Positions 1 to 9,347 of a stretch of DNA of 64,000 bases are shown here, piece after piece. A program made the position numbers and the translations under genes. The notes below the pieces were generated by a model. It ran no database searches, was not told where the DNA came from, and saw only the letters and a program-made list of their open reading frames with translations. The DNA is from Mixophyes australis (Eukaryota > Chordata > Amphibia > Anura > Limnodynastidae): assembly GCA_036250195.1 (NCBI GenBank), contig JAVHZZ010000004.1:254154228-254218227 (forward strand), given 5' to 3'. The number at the start of each line of letters is the position of its first letter. Within the stretch, counting starts at the first letter, position 1.

Positions 1-413
1 TGTCCCTGTTGGTCTACTCACCTGTGCTCTGCACCTGCTAGACCGCTGCCTCACCTATCCAGGGACTTCCTATCCAGTCGGCCCCCAGCCGCTCAGGTAC
101 CGCTGCATTCCCATCTGACTGCTACTGCTGAACCACGGTATGCATACTTCTCATTGACTGTGCTGTGTATTGCATATCTTGCTGGACTGTGTTTGGTTCT
201 CTCTGGAGTCTGCTATCCGCTGAGTCTATTGCTATCATTGACTGTGTTATCATTGTGCTGGACTACTTCAAGAGACTTTCTAGATTGCAGACCTGCTCAG
301 TCATTTATATATATATATATCTATATTGTGCATATTACTGTGGATCGTGTATAAGGTGCCTGTGTATATCCTGTGTTGCAGTCTTCCCTTGTGCACCTCC
401 TCACATATATATT

Positions 414-673
414 CAGTGGTACAACTTGCTGATGTCAGACCACTGATCCCTGTTTCCGGTATCACCTGTTCCATTATCCTCTCACATAGCAGTGGTACAA
501 CTTGCTACCGCAGACCACTGACTACCCGGATACCTCCACTTGGATTCCATTCCTTCACTCAGACAGCGGTACAACTTGCTACCCGCAGACCGCTGACTCT
601 CATCACCTCCTTGTTTCTGTTGGACATTCCTCCTCACTATAGCAGTGGTACAACTTGCTATCGCAGACCACTG
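414..673 (+). other. Array of four covarying hairpins in the Gypsy-1 leader
   Basis: Four units at 414-445, 490-520, 564-595 and 643-673 each have a 7-bp perfect stem around a 17-18 nt loop that begins acaacttgct. Units 1, 2 and 4 use CAGTGGT/ACCACTG; unit 3 uses CAGCGGT/ACCGCTG. One T-to-C change in the left arm is therefore matched by an A-to-G change in the right arm, which preserves pairing. The same units recur in the 3' LTR. The function is unknown; packaging, translation control or dimerisation are possible. Confidence 0.75.
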
Positions 674-789
674 ACTACCTTCACGTGCCTTGTCCATACA
701 GTTCCTTGTGTATTATTACCTCATTATTACCAGTGTTGCTAGTCATAGACTTTCCTGAGCATCTCATCGGCCATCATTTCATGTTCCGT

Positions 790-857
790 GATCACCCAGC
801 TACCAGAGTACGCTATTACCATCTACATTGCTCTGGTAAGCCTACCATCTGGTGATC
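790..857 (+). other. Nested stem-loop at the LTR end
   Basis: An outer stem GATCACC (790-796) / GGTGATC (851-857) encloses an inner stem TACCAGAG (801-808) / CTCTGGTA (831-838). Both stems are perfect. The structure lies 30 nt before the LTR end and just upstream of the primer-binding segment, where an RNA fold could help present the primer site. Confidence 0.55.
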
Positions 858-889
858 CCTGGGTAAAGACTCCTAGTGCCCGTGACAGT

Positions 890-899
890 AAGATCAGGC
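890..899 (+). promoter_or_regulatory. Putative self-primer binding site of Gypsy-1
   Basis: AAGATCAGGC lies 2 nt past the LTR end. It is the exact reverse complement of GCCTGATCTT at 3282-3291 in the 3' LTR, which starts about 30 nt downstream of the TATA-like tatatta at 3251-3257. No TGG-starting tRNA-type binding site follows the LTR. Tf1/sushi-group elements are known or predicted to prime reverse transcription from the folded 5' end of their own RNA, and this arrangement fits. The role is inferred; the complementarity is seen. Confidence 0.7.
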
Positions 900-900
900 C

Positions 901-3171
901 ATGACAGACCCAGATACGGAACCTACAGCCAAAGAGATGCTGCGGCATCTGGTTACTCGTATTGAGCAACAGGAAGTTCGCCAACGGCATTTACTGCGGT
1001 GTTACCAGGCGTTAGCCTCCCAAAGACCGTCTGTACAAGATGCCACAACTACTGTTGATGCTCCTGTGCCTTCCTCCGTTTCCCCAGTGCCATCCCAGGT
1101 GTTTACAGCTTCCACGCTTCACCTGCCTACTCCGTCAAAATACGATGGAGACCCCAAAACTTGTAGGGGTTTTCTTACTCAATGCTCAGTTCATTTTGAG
1201 CTCCAACCTCAAAATTTTTCTACCCATCGTTCCAGAGTGGCCTATCTTATTTCATTGTTTTCTGGACAAGCTCTCGCATGGGCTTCCCCTCTGTGGGAAA
1301 GGAACGATCCATTGTTACAGGATAGTGCCGAGTTTATTTCCACGTTCCGAAGTGTATTCGATGAACCAGGTCGTGTCATTTCCGCTGCATCCAGCATTCT
1401 CCGTCTTCACCAAGGATCTCGCACTGTGGCTCAGTACGTCATTCGATTTAGGATCTTAGCCTCTGAACTTCAGTGGAACACTGAAGCACTAGTTGCCACC
1501 TTCTGGCAGGGGCTTTCCGATAAAATTAAAAACGCACTGACTTCACAAGAACTACCCTCCTCTTTAGAAGATTTGATCTCTCTTTGCCATCGGGTAGACC
1601 TGAGGTTTCGTGAAAGAGAACCTGAGAAAACAACTTCGGTTAAAACACCTCTTCTCTCAAATCCTCAATTTCACCCAGCTTCATCTCCGGTGATACCCAT
1701 GGAGATAGGTCGCTCCAAATTAACTTTAGAGGAGAGGGACCGAAGAATAAAGAATAGACTTTGTATCTATTGTGCCGATTCTACGCATATGCTCAATTCT
1801 TGTCCCAGGAGATGCCGGGCTCTAACCAATACTGGGGAGATAAGGTTAGGGTTCCTGGAGTCCTCTCCATCTTCCATGAAATTAAAAGCCTGCGCTTTTG
1901 ATGTTACGATTTCCTTTGCTACCAAAGCCTTTGAGTCACAGGCATTGATTGATTCCGGAGCAGCAGGAAATTTTATTTCCAAATCATTAGTAAATCAATG
2001 GTCTCTACCAGTGATTACCTTAAAAACACCCATTACTGTGACGGCTATAGATGGATCACGTCTCATCAACGGTCTCATCACCCAGAGTACGTCTCCAGTA
2101 ACACTTCAGATTGGTGCCCTGCATCATGAAGAAATATCGTTTTTAATCCTTCCTGTTACGACAAGTCCGATTGTCTTAGGCCTTCCATGGCTTCAGTGTC
2201 ACTCTCCCCAGATTGACTGGCGCACTCCTCGAGTTACATCTTGGGGAACTGAATGTCATCATCGTTGTCTCTCCCAAGTGGTTTCATTCAAAAGACAGCA
2301 TTCGTCTATTCCACCAGGTCCTCCTCCACAAGATCCTTCATCTACGGATCTGTGTGATAAAGTTCAGTCTGAACGCCTTCCTCCTCATCGGGCGTTCATG
2401 ACGTCATCGGACGTTGAAGATGGATCTCAGGAGTCATCTTCAAAAAGTCAAGTGCTGGTGGTTCACGGTCACCATCCGTCTTTTCCGGAATTTCCTGCCC
2501 TCCCGCCCACCCAAGTTCCTGCGGCGGAGACTGCTTGTCAGACCTTTAAAAATATCTGGTCTCAGGTCAAAACCTGTTTAAAGAAGACATCTATCAAATA
2601 TAAATCTTTCGCAGATAAGAAGAGGCGGGCTATTCCACCACTAAAAATTGGAGATCGTGTCTGGTTATCCACCAAAAATATTCGTTTGAAGGTTCCATCT
2701 ATGAAATTCGCCCCTCGTTTTATTGGTCCATATAGGATCATTCAAGTAATCAATCCAGTATGTGTGAGACTTCTTCTTCCCAAGAATCTTCGGATTTCTA
2801 ATGCCTTCCATGTATCCTTGCTCAAACCTCTTATTATCAACCGTTTCTCAACTCCTCCCTCAGCTCCCCAGCCAGTTCAAGTCCATCAGGAGGAGGATTT
2901 CGAGATTACCGAGGTACTAGACGCAAAAATTTCGCGAGGAGTCCTCCACTTCCTCGTTCATTGGAAGGGCTTTGGTCCTGAGGAGCGCTCTTGGATCAAA
3001 GCTGAAGATCTTAATGCTCCTGCCCTTTTGAAGAAGTTTTACTCCAAAAATCCGGACAAGCCCGGTTCCAGGCGTTCTGTGCCCACCTTTAAAAGGGGGG
3101 GTACTGTCACTCACCGGACCGTGAGTGCCTCTTCCCGGACATTTAGGAACCGTGGCCGTCCACCATCCTGA
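901..3171 (+). CDS. Gag-protease-integrase tail-chromodomain fusion polyprotein (756 aa)
   Basis: This is an uninterrupted frame from the first ATG after the LTR. Residues about 1-280 are Gag/capsid-like. A CCHC knuckle has C288, C291, H296 and C301. An aspartic protease follows with D351-S352-G353. Retroviral-type Pol sequence stops after the motif LPPHR ending at residue 497, where RT should begin. From about residue 523 (HHPSFPEF) the frame is the C-terminal part of integrase, with the GPY/F motif at 609-611 and a chromodomain at about 667-720 (VHWKGFGPEERSW). RT, RNase H and the integrase DDE core are missing, yet the reading frame is kept across the junction. The last codons lie inside the 3' LTR. 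A full Pol of this group would be longer by several hundred residues. The product may supply particles and chromatin targeting while using another element's enzymes; that is inference. Confidence 0.85.
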   Translation: MTDPDTEPTAKEMLRHLVTRIEQQEVRQRHLLRCYQALASQRPSVQDATTTVDAPVPSSVSPVPSQVFTASTLHLPTPSKYDGDPKTCRGFLTQCSVHFELQPQNFSTHRSRVAYLISLFSGQALAWASPLWERNDPLLQDSAEFISTFRSVFDEPGRVISAASSILRLHQGSRTVAQYVIRFRILASELQWNTEALVATFWQGLSDKIKNALTSQELPSSLEDLISLCHRVDLRFREREPEKTTSVKTPLLSNPQFHPASSPVIPMEIGRSKLTLEERDRRIKNRLCIYCADSTHMLNSCPRRCRALTNTGEIRLGFLESSPSSMKLKACAFDVTISFATKAFESQALIDSGAAGNFISKSLVNQWSLPVITLKTPITVTAIDGSRLINGLITQSTSPVTLQIGALHHEEISFLILPVTTSPIVLGLPWLQCHSPQIDWRTPRVTSWGTECHHRCLSQVVSFKRQHSSIPPGPPPQDPSSTDLCDKVQSERLPPHRAFMTSSDVEDGSQESSSKSQVLVVHGHHPSFPEFPALPPTQVPAAETACQTFKNIWSQVKTCLKKTSIKYKSFADKKRRAIPPLKIGDRVWLSTKNIRLKVPSMKFAPRFIGPYRIIQVINPVCVRLLLPKNLRISNAFHVSLLKPLIINRFSTPPSAPQPVQVHQEEDFEITEVLDAKISRGVLHFLVHWKGFGPEERSWIKAEDLNAPALLKKFYSKNPDKPGSRRSVPTFKRGGTVTHRTVSASSRTFRNRGRPPS
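3091..3104 (+). promoter_or_regulatory. Polypurine tract of Gypsy-1
   Basis: An AAAAGGGGGGG run followed by tac sits directly before the 3' LTR start TGTCAC at 3105, the expected place for plus-strand priming. It overlaps the end of the ORF. Confidence 0.8.
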
Positions 3172-3176
3172 GGGTC

Positions 3177-3291
3177 TGCGCATGCGCAGCCCTTTTCTAT
3201 ACTTCAGTGTATACCCCTTTAACTCAATTGGTAGATCAGGCAACACTCCCTATATTAAGCACCTGTGGTCAACACCACGTTGCCTGATCTT
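3177..3291 (+). promoter_or_regulatory. Gypsy-1 LTR core promoter and inferred RNA start
   Basis: TGCGCATGCGCA at 3177-3188 is a perfect palindrome matching the NRF1 consensus. A TATA-like tatatta lies at 3251-3257, and the inferred start is near 3281 at TGCCTGATCTT. GATCAGGCAAC (3234-3244) and GTTGCCTGATC (3279-3289) form an 11-bp inverted repeat around the TATA box. The start site is supported by spacing and by its complementarity to 890-899. Confidence 0.6.
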
Positions 3292-3395
3292 GGAGTCTCA
3301 TTCCCCATGAGTCTCTGAAGGTGTTCCTGTATTCCTCGTGTATTCAGCGCTGCTGATTCCTGTGGTTTCCAAACCACTTCTATCCCTGTGGTTTC

Positions 3396-3725
3396 CAAAC
3401 CACTTCTACTACTGTGGTTCCCATACCACTTCTACCATCAACTGTATCATCGTGACTGTTTGCTGATTCCTATCCGCTGCCTCCGTGCACTACAGTTTTC
3501 CAAACCACTTCTACTACTGTGGTTCCCATACCACTTCTACCATCAACTGTATCATCGTGACTGTTTGCTGATTCCTATCCGCTGCCTCCGTGCACTACAG
3601 TCTTCTAAACCACTTCTACTACTGTGGTTCCCATACCACTTCTACCATCAACTGTATCATCGTGACTGTTTGCTGATTCCTATCCGCTGCCTCCGTGCAC
3701 TACAGTCTTCTAAACCACTTCAACG
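3396..3725 (+). repeat. 105-bp tandem repeat in Gypsy-1 LTR, about 3 copies
   Basis: The marker cacttctact occurs at 3401, 3506 and 3611, each 105 bp apart, and the unit breaks down after a fourth partial start near 3716. Each unit contains GTGGT...ACCAC arms that could form small hairpins, the same pairing theme as the downstream array. Confidence 0.9.
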
Positions 3726-3823
3726 TTATTTTATTTCAATGTGACTGTTTGCTCATTGCTATCCGCTGCCTCCGTGCACTCCAGCTTTTACTTTACTCAC
3801 CTGCTTCTCATCAAGTCTGTTTG

Positions 3824-4085
3824 CTGATTCCTATCCGCTGCCTCCGTGCACTACAGTCTCCTGCTTGCAACTCGCCTGTGTTCATCATCGTGACTGCCAG
3901 CTGATTCCTATCCGCTGCCTCCGTGCACTACAGTCTCCTGCTGGTAACTCGCCTGTGTTCATCATCGTGACTGCCAGCTGATTACTATCCACTGCCTCCG
4001 TGCACTACAGTCTCCTGCTTGCAACTCGCCTGTGTTCATCATCGTGACTGCCAGCTGATTCCTATCCGCTGCCCTGTGCACTGCA
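3824..4085 (+). repeat. 77-bp tandem repeat in Gypsy-1 LTR, about 3.3 copies
   Basis: The marker ctgatt occurs at 3824, 3901, 3978 and 4055, with a constant 77-bp period and few mismatches. It shares the ctatccgctgcctccgtgca core with the 105-bp array, so the two arrays probably arose from one another. Confidence 0.9.
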
Positions 4086-4848
4086 GACTTACCTCATCTC
4101 TGTTGTATCTTCCTCGAGACTGCCGCTTGCATTACTATCTGCTACACTTCGTGATCAACAGCTCCTGGCCTGCGCTGCACTCCTGTGTCCCATCGCTGTT
4201 GGTTCCTGTGGTTGCTACTGGTTACCTCCGTGTGCCGCTGAGTCCTGCTGCTGTGGTCAGCGCTATCGTCCATCTCCTGCTGATCCGCTCTCCACGCCTT
4301 CACGTGTTCCACTGGTCTCTACCCTCCTGACAGCATTGGATTTGTATCTCATCTACTACCCTCTGCTGGATCATCTCCATTCTCCTGGGTCCCTTCTGAG
4401 TCCAGTTCCACGTGTTGCTGACTCCTGTGGATTCGTGTCCCTGTTGGTCTACTCACCTGTGCTCTGCACCTGCTAGACCGCTGCCTCACCTATCCAGGGA
4501 CTTCCTATCCAGTCGGCCCCCAGCCGCTCAGGTACCGCTGCATTCCCATCTGACTGCTACTGCTGAACCACGGTATGCATACTTCTCATTGACTGTGCTG
4601 TGTATTGCATATCTTGCTGGACTGTGTTTGGTTCTCTCTGGAGTCTGCTATCCGCTGAGTCTATTGCTATCATTGACTGTGTTATCATTGTGCTGGACTA
4701 CTTCAAGAGACTTTCTAGATTGCAGACCTGCTCAGTCATTTATATATATATATATCTATATTGTGCATATTACTGTGGATCGTGTATAAGGTGCCTGTGT
4801 ATATCCTGTGTTGCAGTCTTCCCTTGTGCACCTCCTCACATATATATT

Positions 4849-5108
4849 CAGTGGTACAACTTGCTGATGTCAGACCACTGATCCCTGTTTCCGGTATCAC
4901 CTGTTCCATTATCCTCTCACATAGCAGTGGTACAACTTGCTACCGCAGACCACTGACTACCCGGATACCTCCACTTGGATTCCATTCCTTCACTCAGACA
5001 GCGGTACAACTTGCTACCCGCAGACCGCTGACTCTCATCACCTCCTTGTTTCTGTTGGACATTCCTCCTCACTATAGCAGTGGTACAACTTGCTATCGCA
5101 GACCACTG
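4849..5108 (+). other. Second copy of the covarying hairpin array (3' LTR)
   Basis: Units at 4849-4880, 4925-4955, 4999-5030 and 5078-5108 reproduce those at 414-673, including the compensatory C/G pair in the third unit. Confidence 0.75.
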
Positions 5109-5322
5109 ACTACCTTCACGTGCCTTGTCCATACAGTTCCTTGTGTATTATTACCTCATTATTACCAGTGTTGCTAGTCATAGACTTTCCTGAGCATCTC
5201 ATCGGCCATCATTTCATGTTCCGTGATCACCCAGCTACCAGAGTACGCTATTACCATCTACATTGCTCTGGTAAGCCTACCATCTGGTGATCCCTGGGTA
5301 AAGACTCCTAGTGCCCGTGACA

Positions 5323-6246
5323 CATGGATTTACATGCATTGGAAAGCTAGCCATATTTACACTTATATGTGAAATTTTAGAAATGCTGTGATGTCCTACA
5401 CTTGGTTTTCAGATGCAGAGAATCCAGGAGCCAGTCTTATAAAAGTTCCTGCCTTCAATGTTGGACCTTCACACATCAAAATATCTAATTAACATGGGGC
5501 CTTTCATCAAACCGTTCGGAATACATATTCACGCAGAACAAGAAAAAAACAAGCCGGTTTCCCACATCACAATACACAAGAGGCTTTCTAAACGAAGGCT
5601 CATTGTATCAGATATATACATCAGAAATTTCTTCCTCTGGTCTCAGAAATAACAATTTCCTATCTCACGACATACACAATATCAAAAATAAGTGCACGTG
5701 CAATTATATAAATAAGCACCCGGCGCTATTTGCTTTAAATAAATTTATACCAAAAGTTATTTAATAGTGATCCAGTCACATATACATACACTGTATATAG
5801 ATTGTATTGAATTCCCAGGTAGATTTCTTTTCCTAGGTAGTTGCTCAAGCAATACAGCATGTAATAACAGAAATTATATAGCAGGGATATCCATTTATAG
5901 TGTAGTAATTAGGTAACCATTTAATATATGATTTAAATTGCACATGTGCCAATATAAAAACAGTGCAGGCTTTTCTATAGCACAAAGAGTAAGGTGCAAG
6001 TTCTTGTAATTTCCTACATGTTGTATCCTTTTAACTTCATCAGGGAAAAATTGCATAAATTCTTTAACCATCTCTCCATTTAAATAAAACTTTTAAATGC
6101 TGGTGCATAGCTTGCTTGTATAGTGTGCATCATCACTGTGTCACTTTTCAGAAGTGATATCCAACTGAAAAACTTCTAACTGACCTCTATTACTTGTACA
6201 GAGGGTTTTCGGGATTATGTCACTTTCAGTTTGATGTCACTTCCGG
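5323..6246. other. AT-rich intergenic sequence, nothing recognised
   Basis: This is the flank of Gypsy-1. It has short ORFs only, no family motif and no strong repeat structure visible by eye. Confidence 0.5.
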
Positions 6247-6950
6247 TTAATATCCGTTCCAGATAATTTTTTTCAGTGCTGTAGAGACAACAGTCAAAAC
6301 AGGAGTCAGCAGTGTGCTGAGGGGGAGGAGGGTGGGGGGGGGGGGGGGTATCGCCCCAATCACCCTCCCTGGATCCACCCTTGGATGTATGGTCATGTTG
6401 TAAACAGAAATAATAGAGAAGTCAGGCAGTAAGCTTTTATTGTAGGGTGGGAATATCATTAATCCTGTTTTTGAAAGATTGAGTTTGAGTTGGCAAGAGG
6501 ACATCCAGGATGAAATGGCAGAAAGACAGTCAGTAACGCGAGACAACACAGATGGTGAGAGATCAGGAGAGGATAGATAAATATGTGTATCATCCACATA
6601 GAGATGATACTGAATCCAAAGGAACTTATTAGTTTCCCTAGAGAAGTGGTTGAAATAGAGAATAGCAGAGGACCTAGGAGTGAGCCTTGTGGTACTCCAA
6701 CTGATAAAGGAAGCTGAGCGGAGGTGGATCCAGAGAAATTATAACTGAAAGAGCGATTAGATAGGTAGGCTGAGAACCAGGATAGGACAGTGCCTTCAAG
6801 ACCTAGGGATTGTAGCGTCTGTATGAGGAGAAAGTGGTCAACAGTGTTGAATGCAGCAGAATTAGAAGAGTAATCACCTTTAGTTTTACCTGTGATCAGA
6901 TCATTGACAAACCTAACTGAAGAGGATCCATTCCGGTAGGCTCAGTTTTC
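6247..6950 (-). pseudogene. CR1/L2-type LINE reverse transcriptase remnant
   Basis: Read on the minus strand, the segment gives RT motifs in order: [12 protein letters not shown] near 6850, a [12 protein letters not shown] block near 6690, then a degraded catalytic box (DDTHIYLS near 6590) followed by a [16 protein letters not shown] stretch. Frames change at least twice and a poly-G run sits at 6333-6348, so it is dead. It is a fragment of the palm region with neither endonuclease nor 3' tail. CR1, L2 or Rex-like clades are all possible. Confidence 0.75.
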
Positions 6951-9203
6951 CAAAAACCGAACCCGAGCATCTCTAATTAATATATCTAAAGTGAGTCTAA
7001 TACTCAACCTCATAGAAGGGCTTGTGATTTTAAGTATTATTTATTCCATAAGTATGCATTTATTTACAATATATATTTACAAAGAATATATTTTTATATA
7101 AAAGAACAATCTTATCGTGTCTCAGAGATGTGCAAAGTTTGTGTGGTTACAGGGGGTCCCCAAGTCGCCCCTGGTGGTCATTACATCTACGCCCATACAT
7201 ACCCAGACTAAGAAGACTTAGTGGAAGCACTGCAAATTAAGAAGTAAGTGAAACGCACACGATGATTTTACATGTACACTCCATAGCAGGAGTAAGGGGG
7301 CGTTACATTTATAATAAATATATTCTTTTATATATAACTATCTCTGTATATTGGTTTTATGCAACAGAATGTTCCAAATCGTGCTCTGCAATACCAAATA
7401 CTATTGTGACCTTTTTAAGATAATGTAGTATCTCTCGTTGGCTGGTTGCAATGGCTATATCAAGTGTATTATATTTCCCTACATGAGTCTGTATTATTCT
7501 CCTTTTATAATGGTAAGGTCTCAAAGATGCCTGCCCATTGATGTCCCGAGTAAATATGCCATGAAAGGACCGTCAACTAGGGGTTTTAACTAATGGAGTG
7601 GTGTAACACGAAAAAGGAAGAGGTCGGGTGGGGGGATTGGGGTCAGAGGAGCAGATATAGACGGTAGTCATGCCCAGGCTGAGTAATATTAAATGTTAAA
7701 TGGTTATTGTCTATTAAGGTGGCCTGCTAAGTGGCCAGGGATAGGTAAATTTTATAATAAGTGGCCAGAAGACTTTGCCGAGTGGTTGATAATACATGTC
7801 ATGTATTCAATTCAACTCCAGCTTCTATTTATAACTACTGTGATGAACGGAGCCGCAGGCTCACTAAGATCCTTGATGCTGGATGTCTGTGTCCTGAAGT
7901 GACCAAGAGCTTCATTAGCCTCTCAGTCAAAATCAAGTGTTTTCCAATGCGCCAGTCAATTACATCATGGCTAGCATGGGAAAATGCTTGTGATTGACTG
8001 AGCAGTAAATGACTCTCAGGAGACAATGATTTAGTGCTAGGGATCCTATAACATGCTCTTGCATCACCTGTTATGATTTTTCGTTTTTGAATGATTTATA
8101 AAAAAAAATTTTGTAGGACTACAAAAATGTGTTATGTTTTCTTTTTTTTCCATTGCATTCCAAAAAAGGACTATAATATTGGACTACAATGAAAGAAGAA
8201 AATTTTTTATTTTATATCAAAGTGGTGACCAAGGGCTTTTGGTGAATGTTTTATTTACATTTTCAAATGTGTTGTATAATGGGCAAGGGCATTAGGGAGC
8301 CTTGTCAATTATTTTGGAAATACAGCTATTGTGGATTTACATGTTCCAGCATAGACTAGCAGCTATTGACTGGGAAGACCATGCTTACCTTTGTGGGTAT
8401 GTCACTCCAGACAATGGCTGTTAGTGCGCGGTGGAAAATGTAGATCCACAATAGCTAGAGAATTAAAGCTGCAACAAACATTTGCAGACAGCAGAAATGA
8501 GCTGCTGAGACCCCCACTGCTCAAAAGTACATGCAAAATCTTAGTTTTATGTCCAAATTTCCTGGTTACCAACCCACACTTTTCCTGAACAGGCACTTAC
8601 ATTGAATTAGGGGATGCGTTTGGTACAATAAGTGCAGTAGGATGTGTTACTTTCCCATCCATTAATACTTTCAGTTTTCATGCAAAATTAAAGAGTTTTA
8701 AATAGAAGTTTCTGAAATTGACATGAGAAAATGTGTTCATCAACACATCTTGTGCCACAGTTGCAAGCAGGAAATCAATAACCATGTTGTGTAACTACCC
8801 CCATGGCAATCTTGTCAAACATTCTTTTTTTCTGACAGGTAACACTATGCAGAAATATATTTGTCTTGTGCCACAATGGCAACTTGTTGTGAGGTCAAAG
8901 GTAATATGAGTAATATTGCCAGAACCAACTAAGCATTGTCTTCTCCCTAAAGTAGCACCTTTTTCCCATAGAGCTCACCAGTACTCTGTGGCCCCCAGGA
9001 CTTAAACATGTAATAGTAGAATCTTATGCTTAGTGGAACCTCCTGGTACAATGGTTATTATAAATACATGAGACCCAGTATAAAAGATTCTGTAAATGGT
9101 AGACTCATGGGTAGCATACAGATGCCCAGGAATCAGGTGACTCAGTGTAGACCGGCAAGCAAAACATCTAGCTGAGAGCCCATGTAAATGACAGGTAGAT
9201 TGG
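6951..9203. other. Intergenic, no gene recognised
   Basis: Only short uncharacterised ORFs are present, with A/T-rich sequence near 8100-8200. I see no family signature. Confidence 0.4.
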
Positions 9204-9347
9204 TCAGTATCCAGGCACAGGGACAGGTCAGGTGGCAGATAGATAGAGTGTTCAGTATCCAGACACAGGGTCAGGGCAGGCAGCAGACAGATAGAGAGGT
9301 CATTATACAGATACAGGGTCAACAACATACATCAGACAGGCAAATAT
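9204..9347. repeat. 48-bp tandem repeat, 3 copies
   Basis: Copies start at 9204, 9252 and 9300 (tcagtatcc / tcagtatcc / tcattatac) and share cacagggtcag and cagacagatagag segments. Divergence between copies shows that it is old. Confidence 0.7.

Larger units (their letters stand above)
1..887 (+). repeat. 5' LTR of Gypsy-1 (3' portion only)
   Basis: This matches 4436-5322 at a constant offset. By the promoter position seen in the 3' LTR, all of it lies downstream of the inferred transcription start, so it is RNA leader sequence (R/U5). It contains four short hairpins (414-673), a short TA run near 306-321 and a nested stem (790-857). It ends in tgaca immediately before the primer-binding segment. 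Confidence 0.92.
1..5322 (+). mobile_element. Gypsy-1: non-autonomous chromodomain Ty3/Gypsy (Tf1/sushi-like) retrotransposon, left end outside window
   Basis: The order is partial 5' LTR (1-887), primer-binding segment, one long ORF (901-3171), polypurine tract and complete 3' LTR (3105-5322). The LTR copies are offset by 4435 bp, and the translated segments I compared across the overlapping 887 bp are identical, so the insertion is recent. The termini are TGTCA...TGACA. The ORF joins Gag and protease directly to the integrase GPY/F region and a chromodomain, so the element lacks its own RT, RNase H and integrase catalytic core and must depend on a relative. Chromodomain chromoviruses of the Tf1/sushi group are the closest known type. 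The target duplication cannot be checked because the left flank is outside the window; the right flank begins catgg. Confidence 0.9.
3105..5322 (+). repeat. 3' LTR of Gypsy-1 (2218 bp)
   Basis: The LTR starts TGTCACTCACC after the polypurine tract and ends GCCCGTGACA. If transcription starts near 3282, U3 is only about 177 bp and R plus U5 about 2.04 kb, which is unusually long. The leader part contains two tandem-repeat arrays, the hairpin array (4849-5108) and the terminal nested stem. I did not find an AATAAA in the LTR. Confidence 0.9.

Noticed and set aside
154..855. Overlapping short ORFs in the Gypsy-1 LTR (also at 4589-5290)
   Set aside because: They lie in transcribed leader sequence, have low-complexity composition and occur in both LTRs; no domain.
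2371..2800. Idea that the Gypsy-1 deletion point and the Gypsy-3 MITE insertion (both just after LPPHR) share a cause
   Set aside because: One is an internal deletion and the other a hAT insertion with its own target duplication; the coincidence at a conserved motif is not enough.
3388..3904. ORFs of 118 and 69 residues in the LTR
   Set aside because: Products of the 105-bp tandem repeat, whose length is divisible by three and so keeps a frame open.
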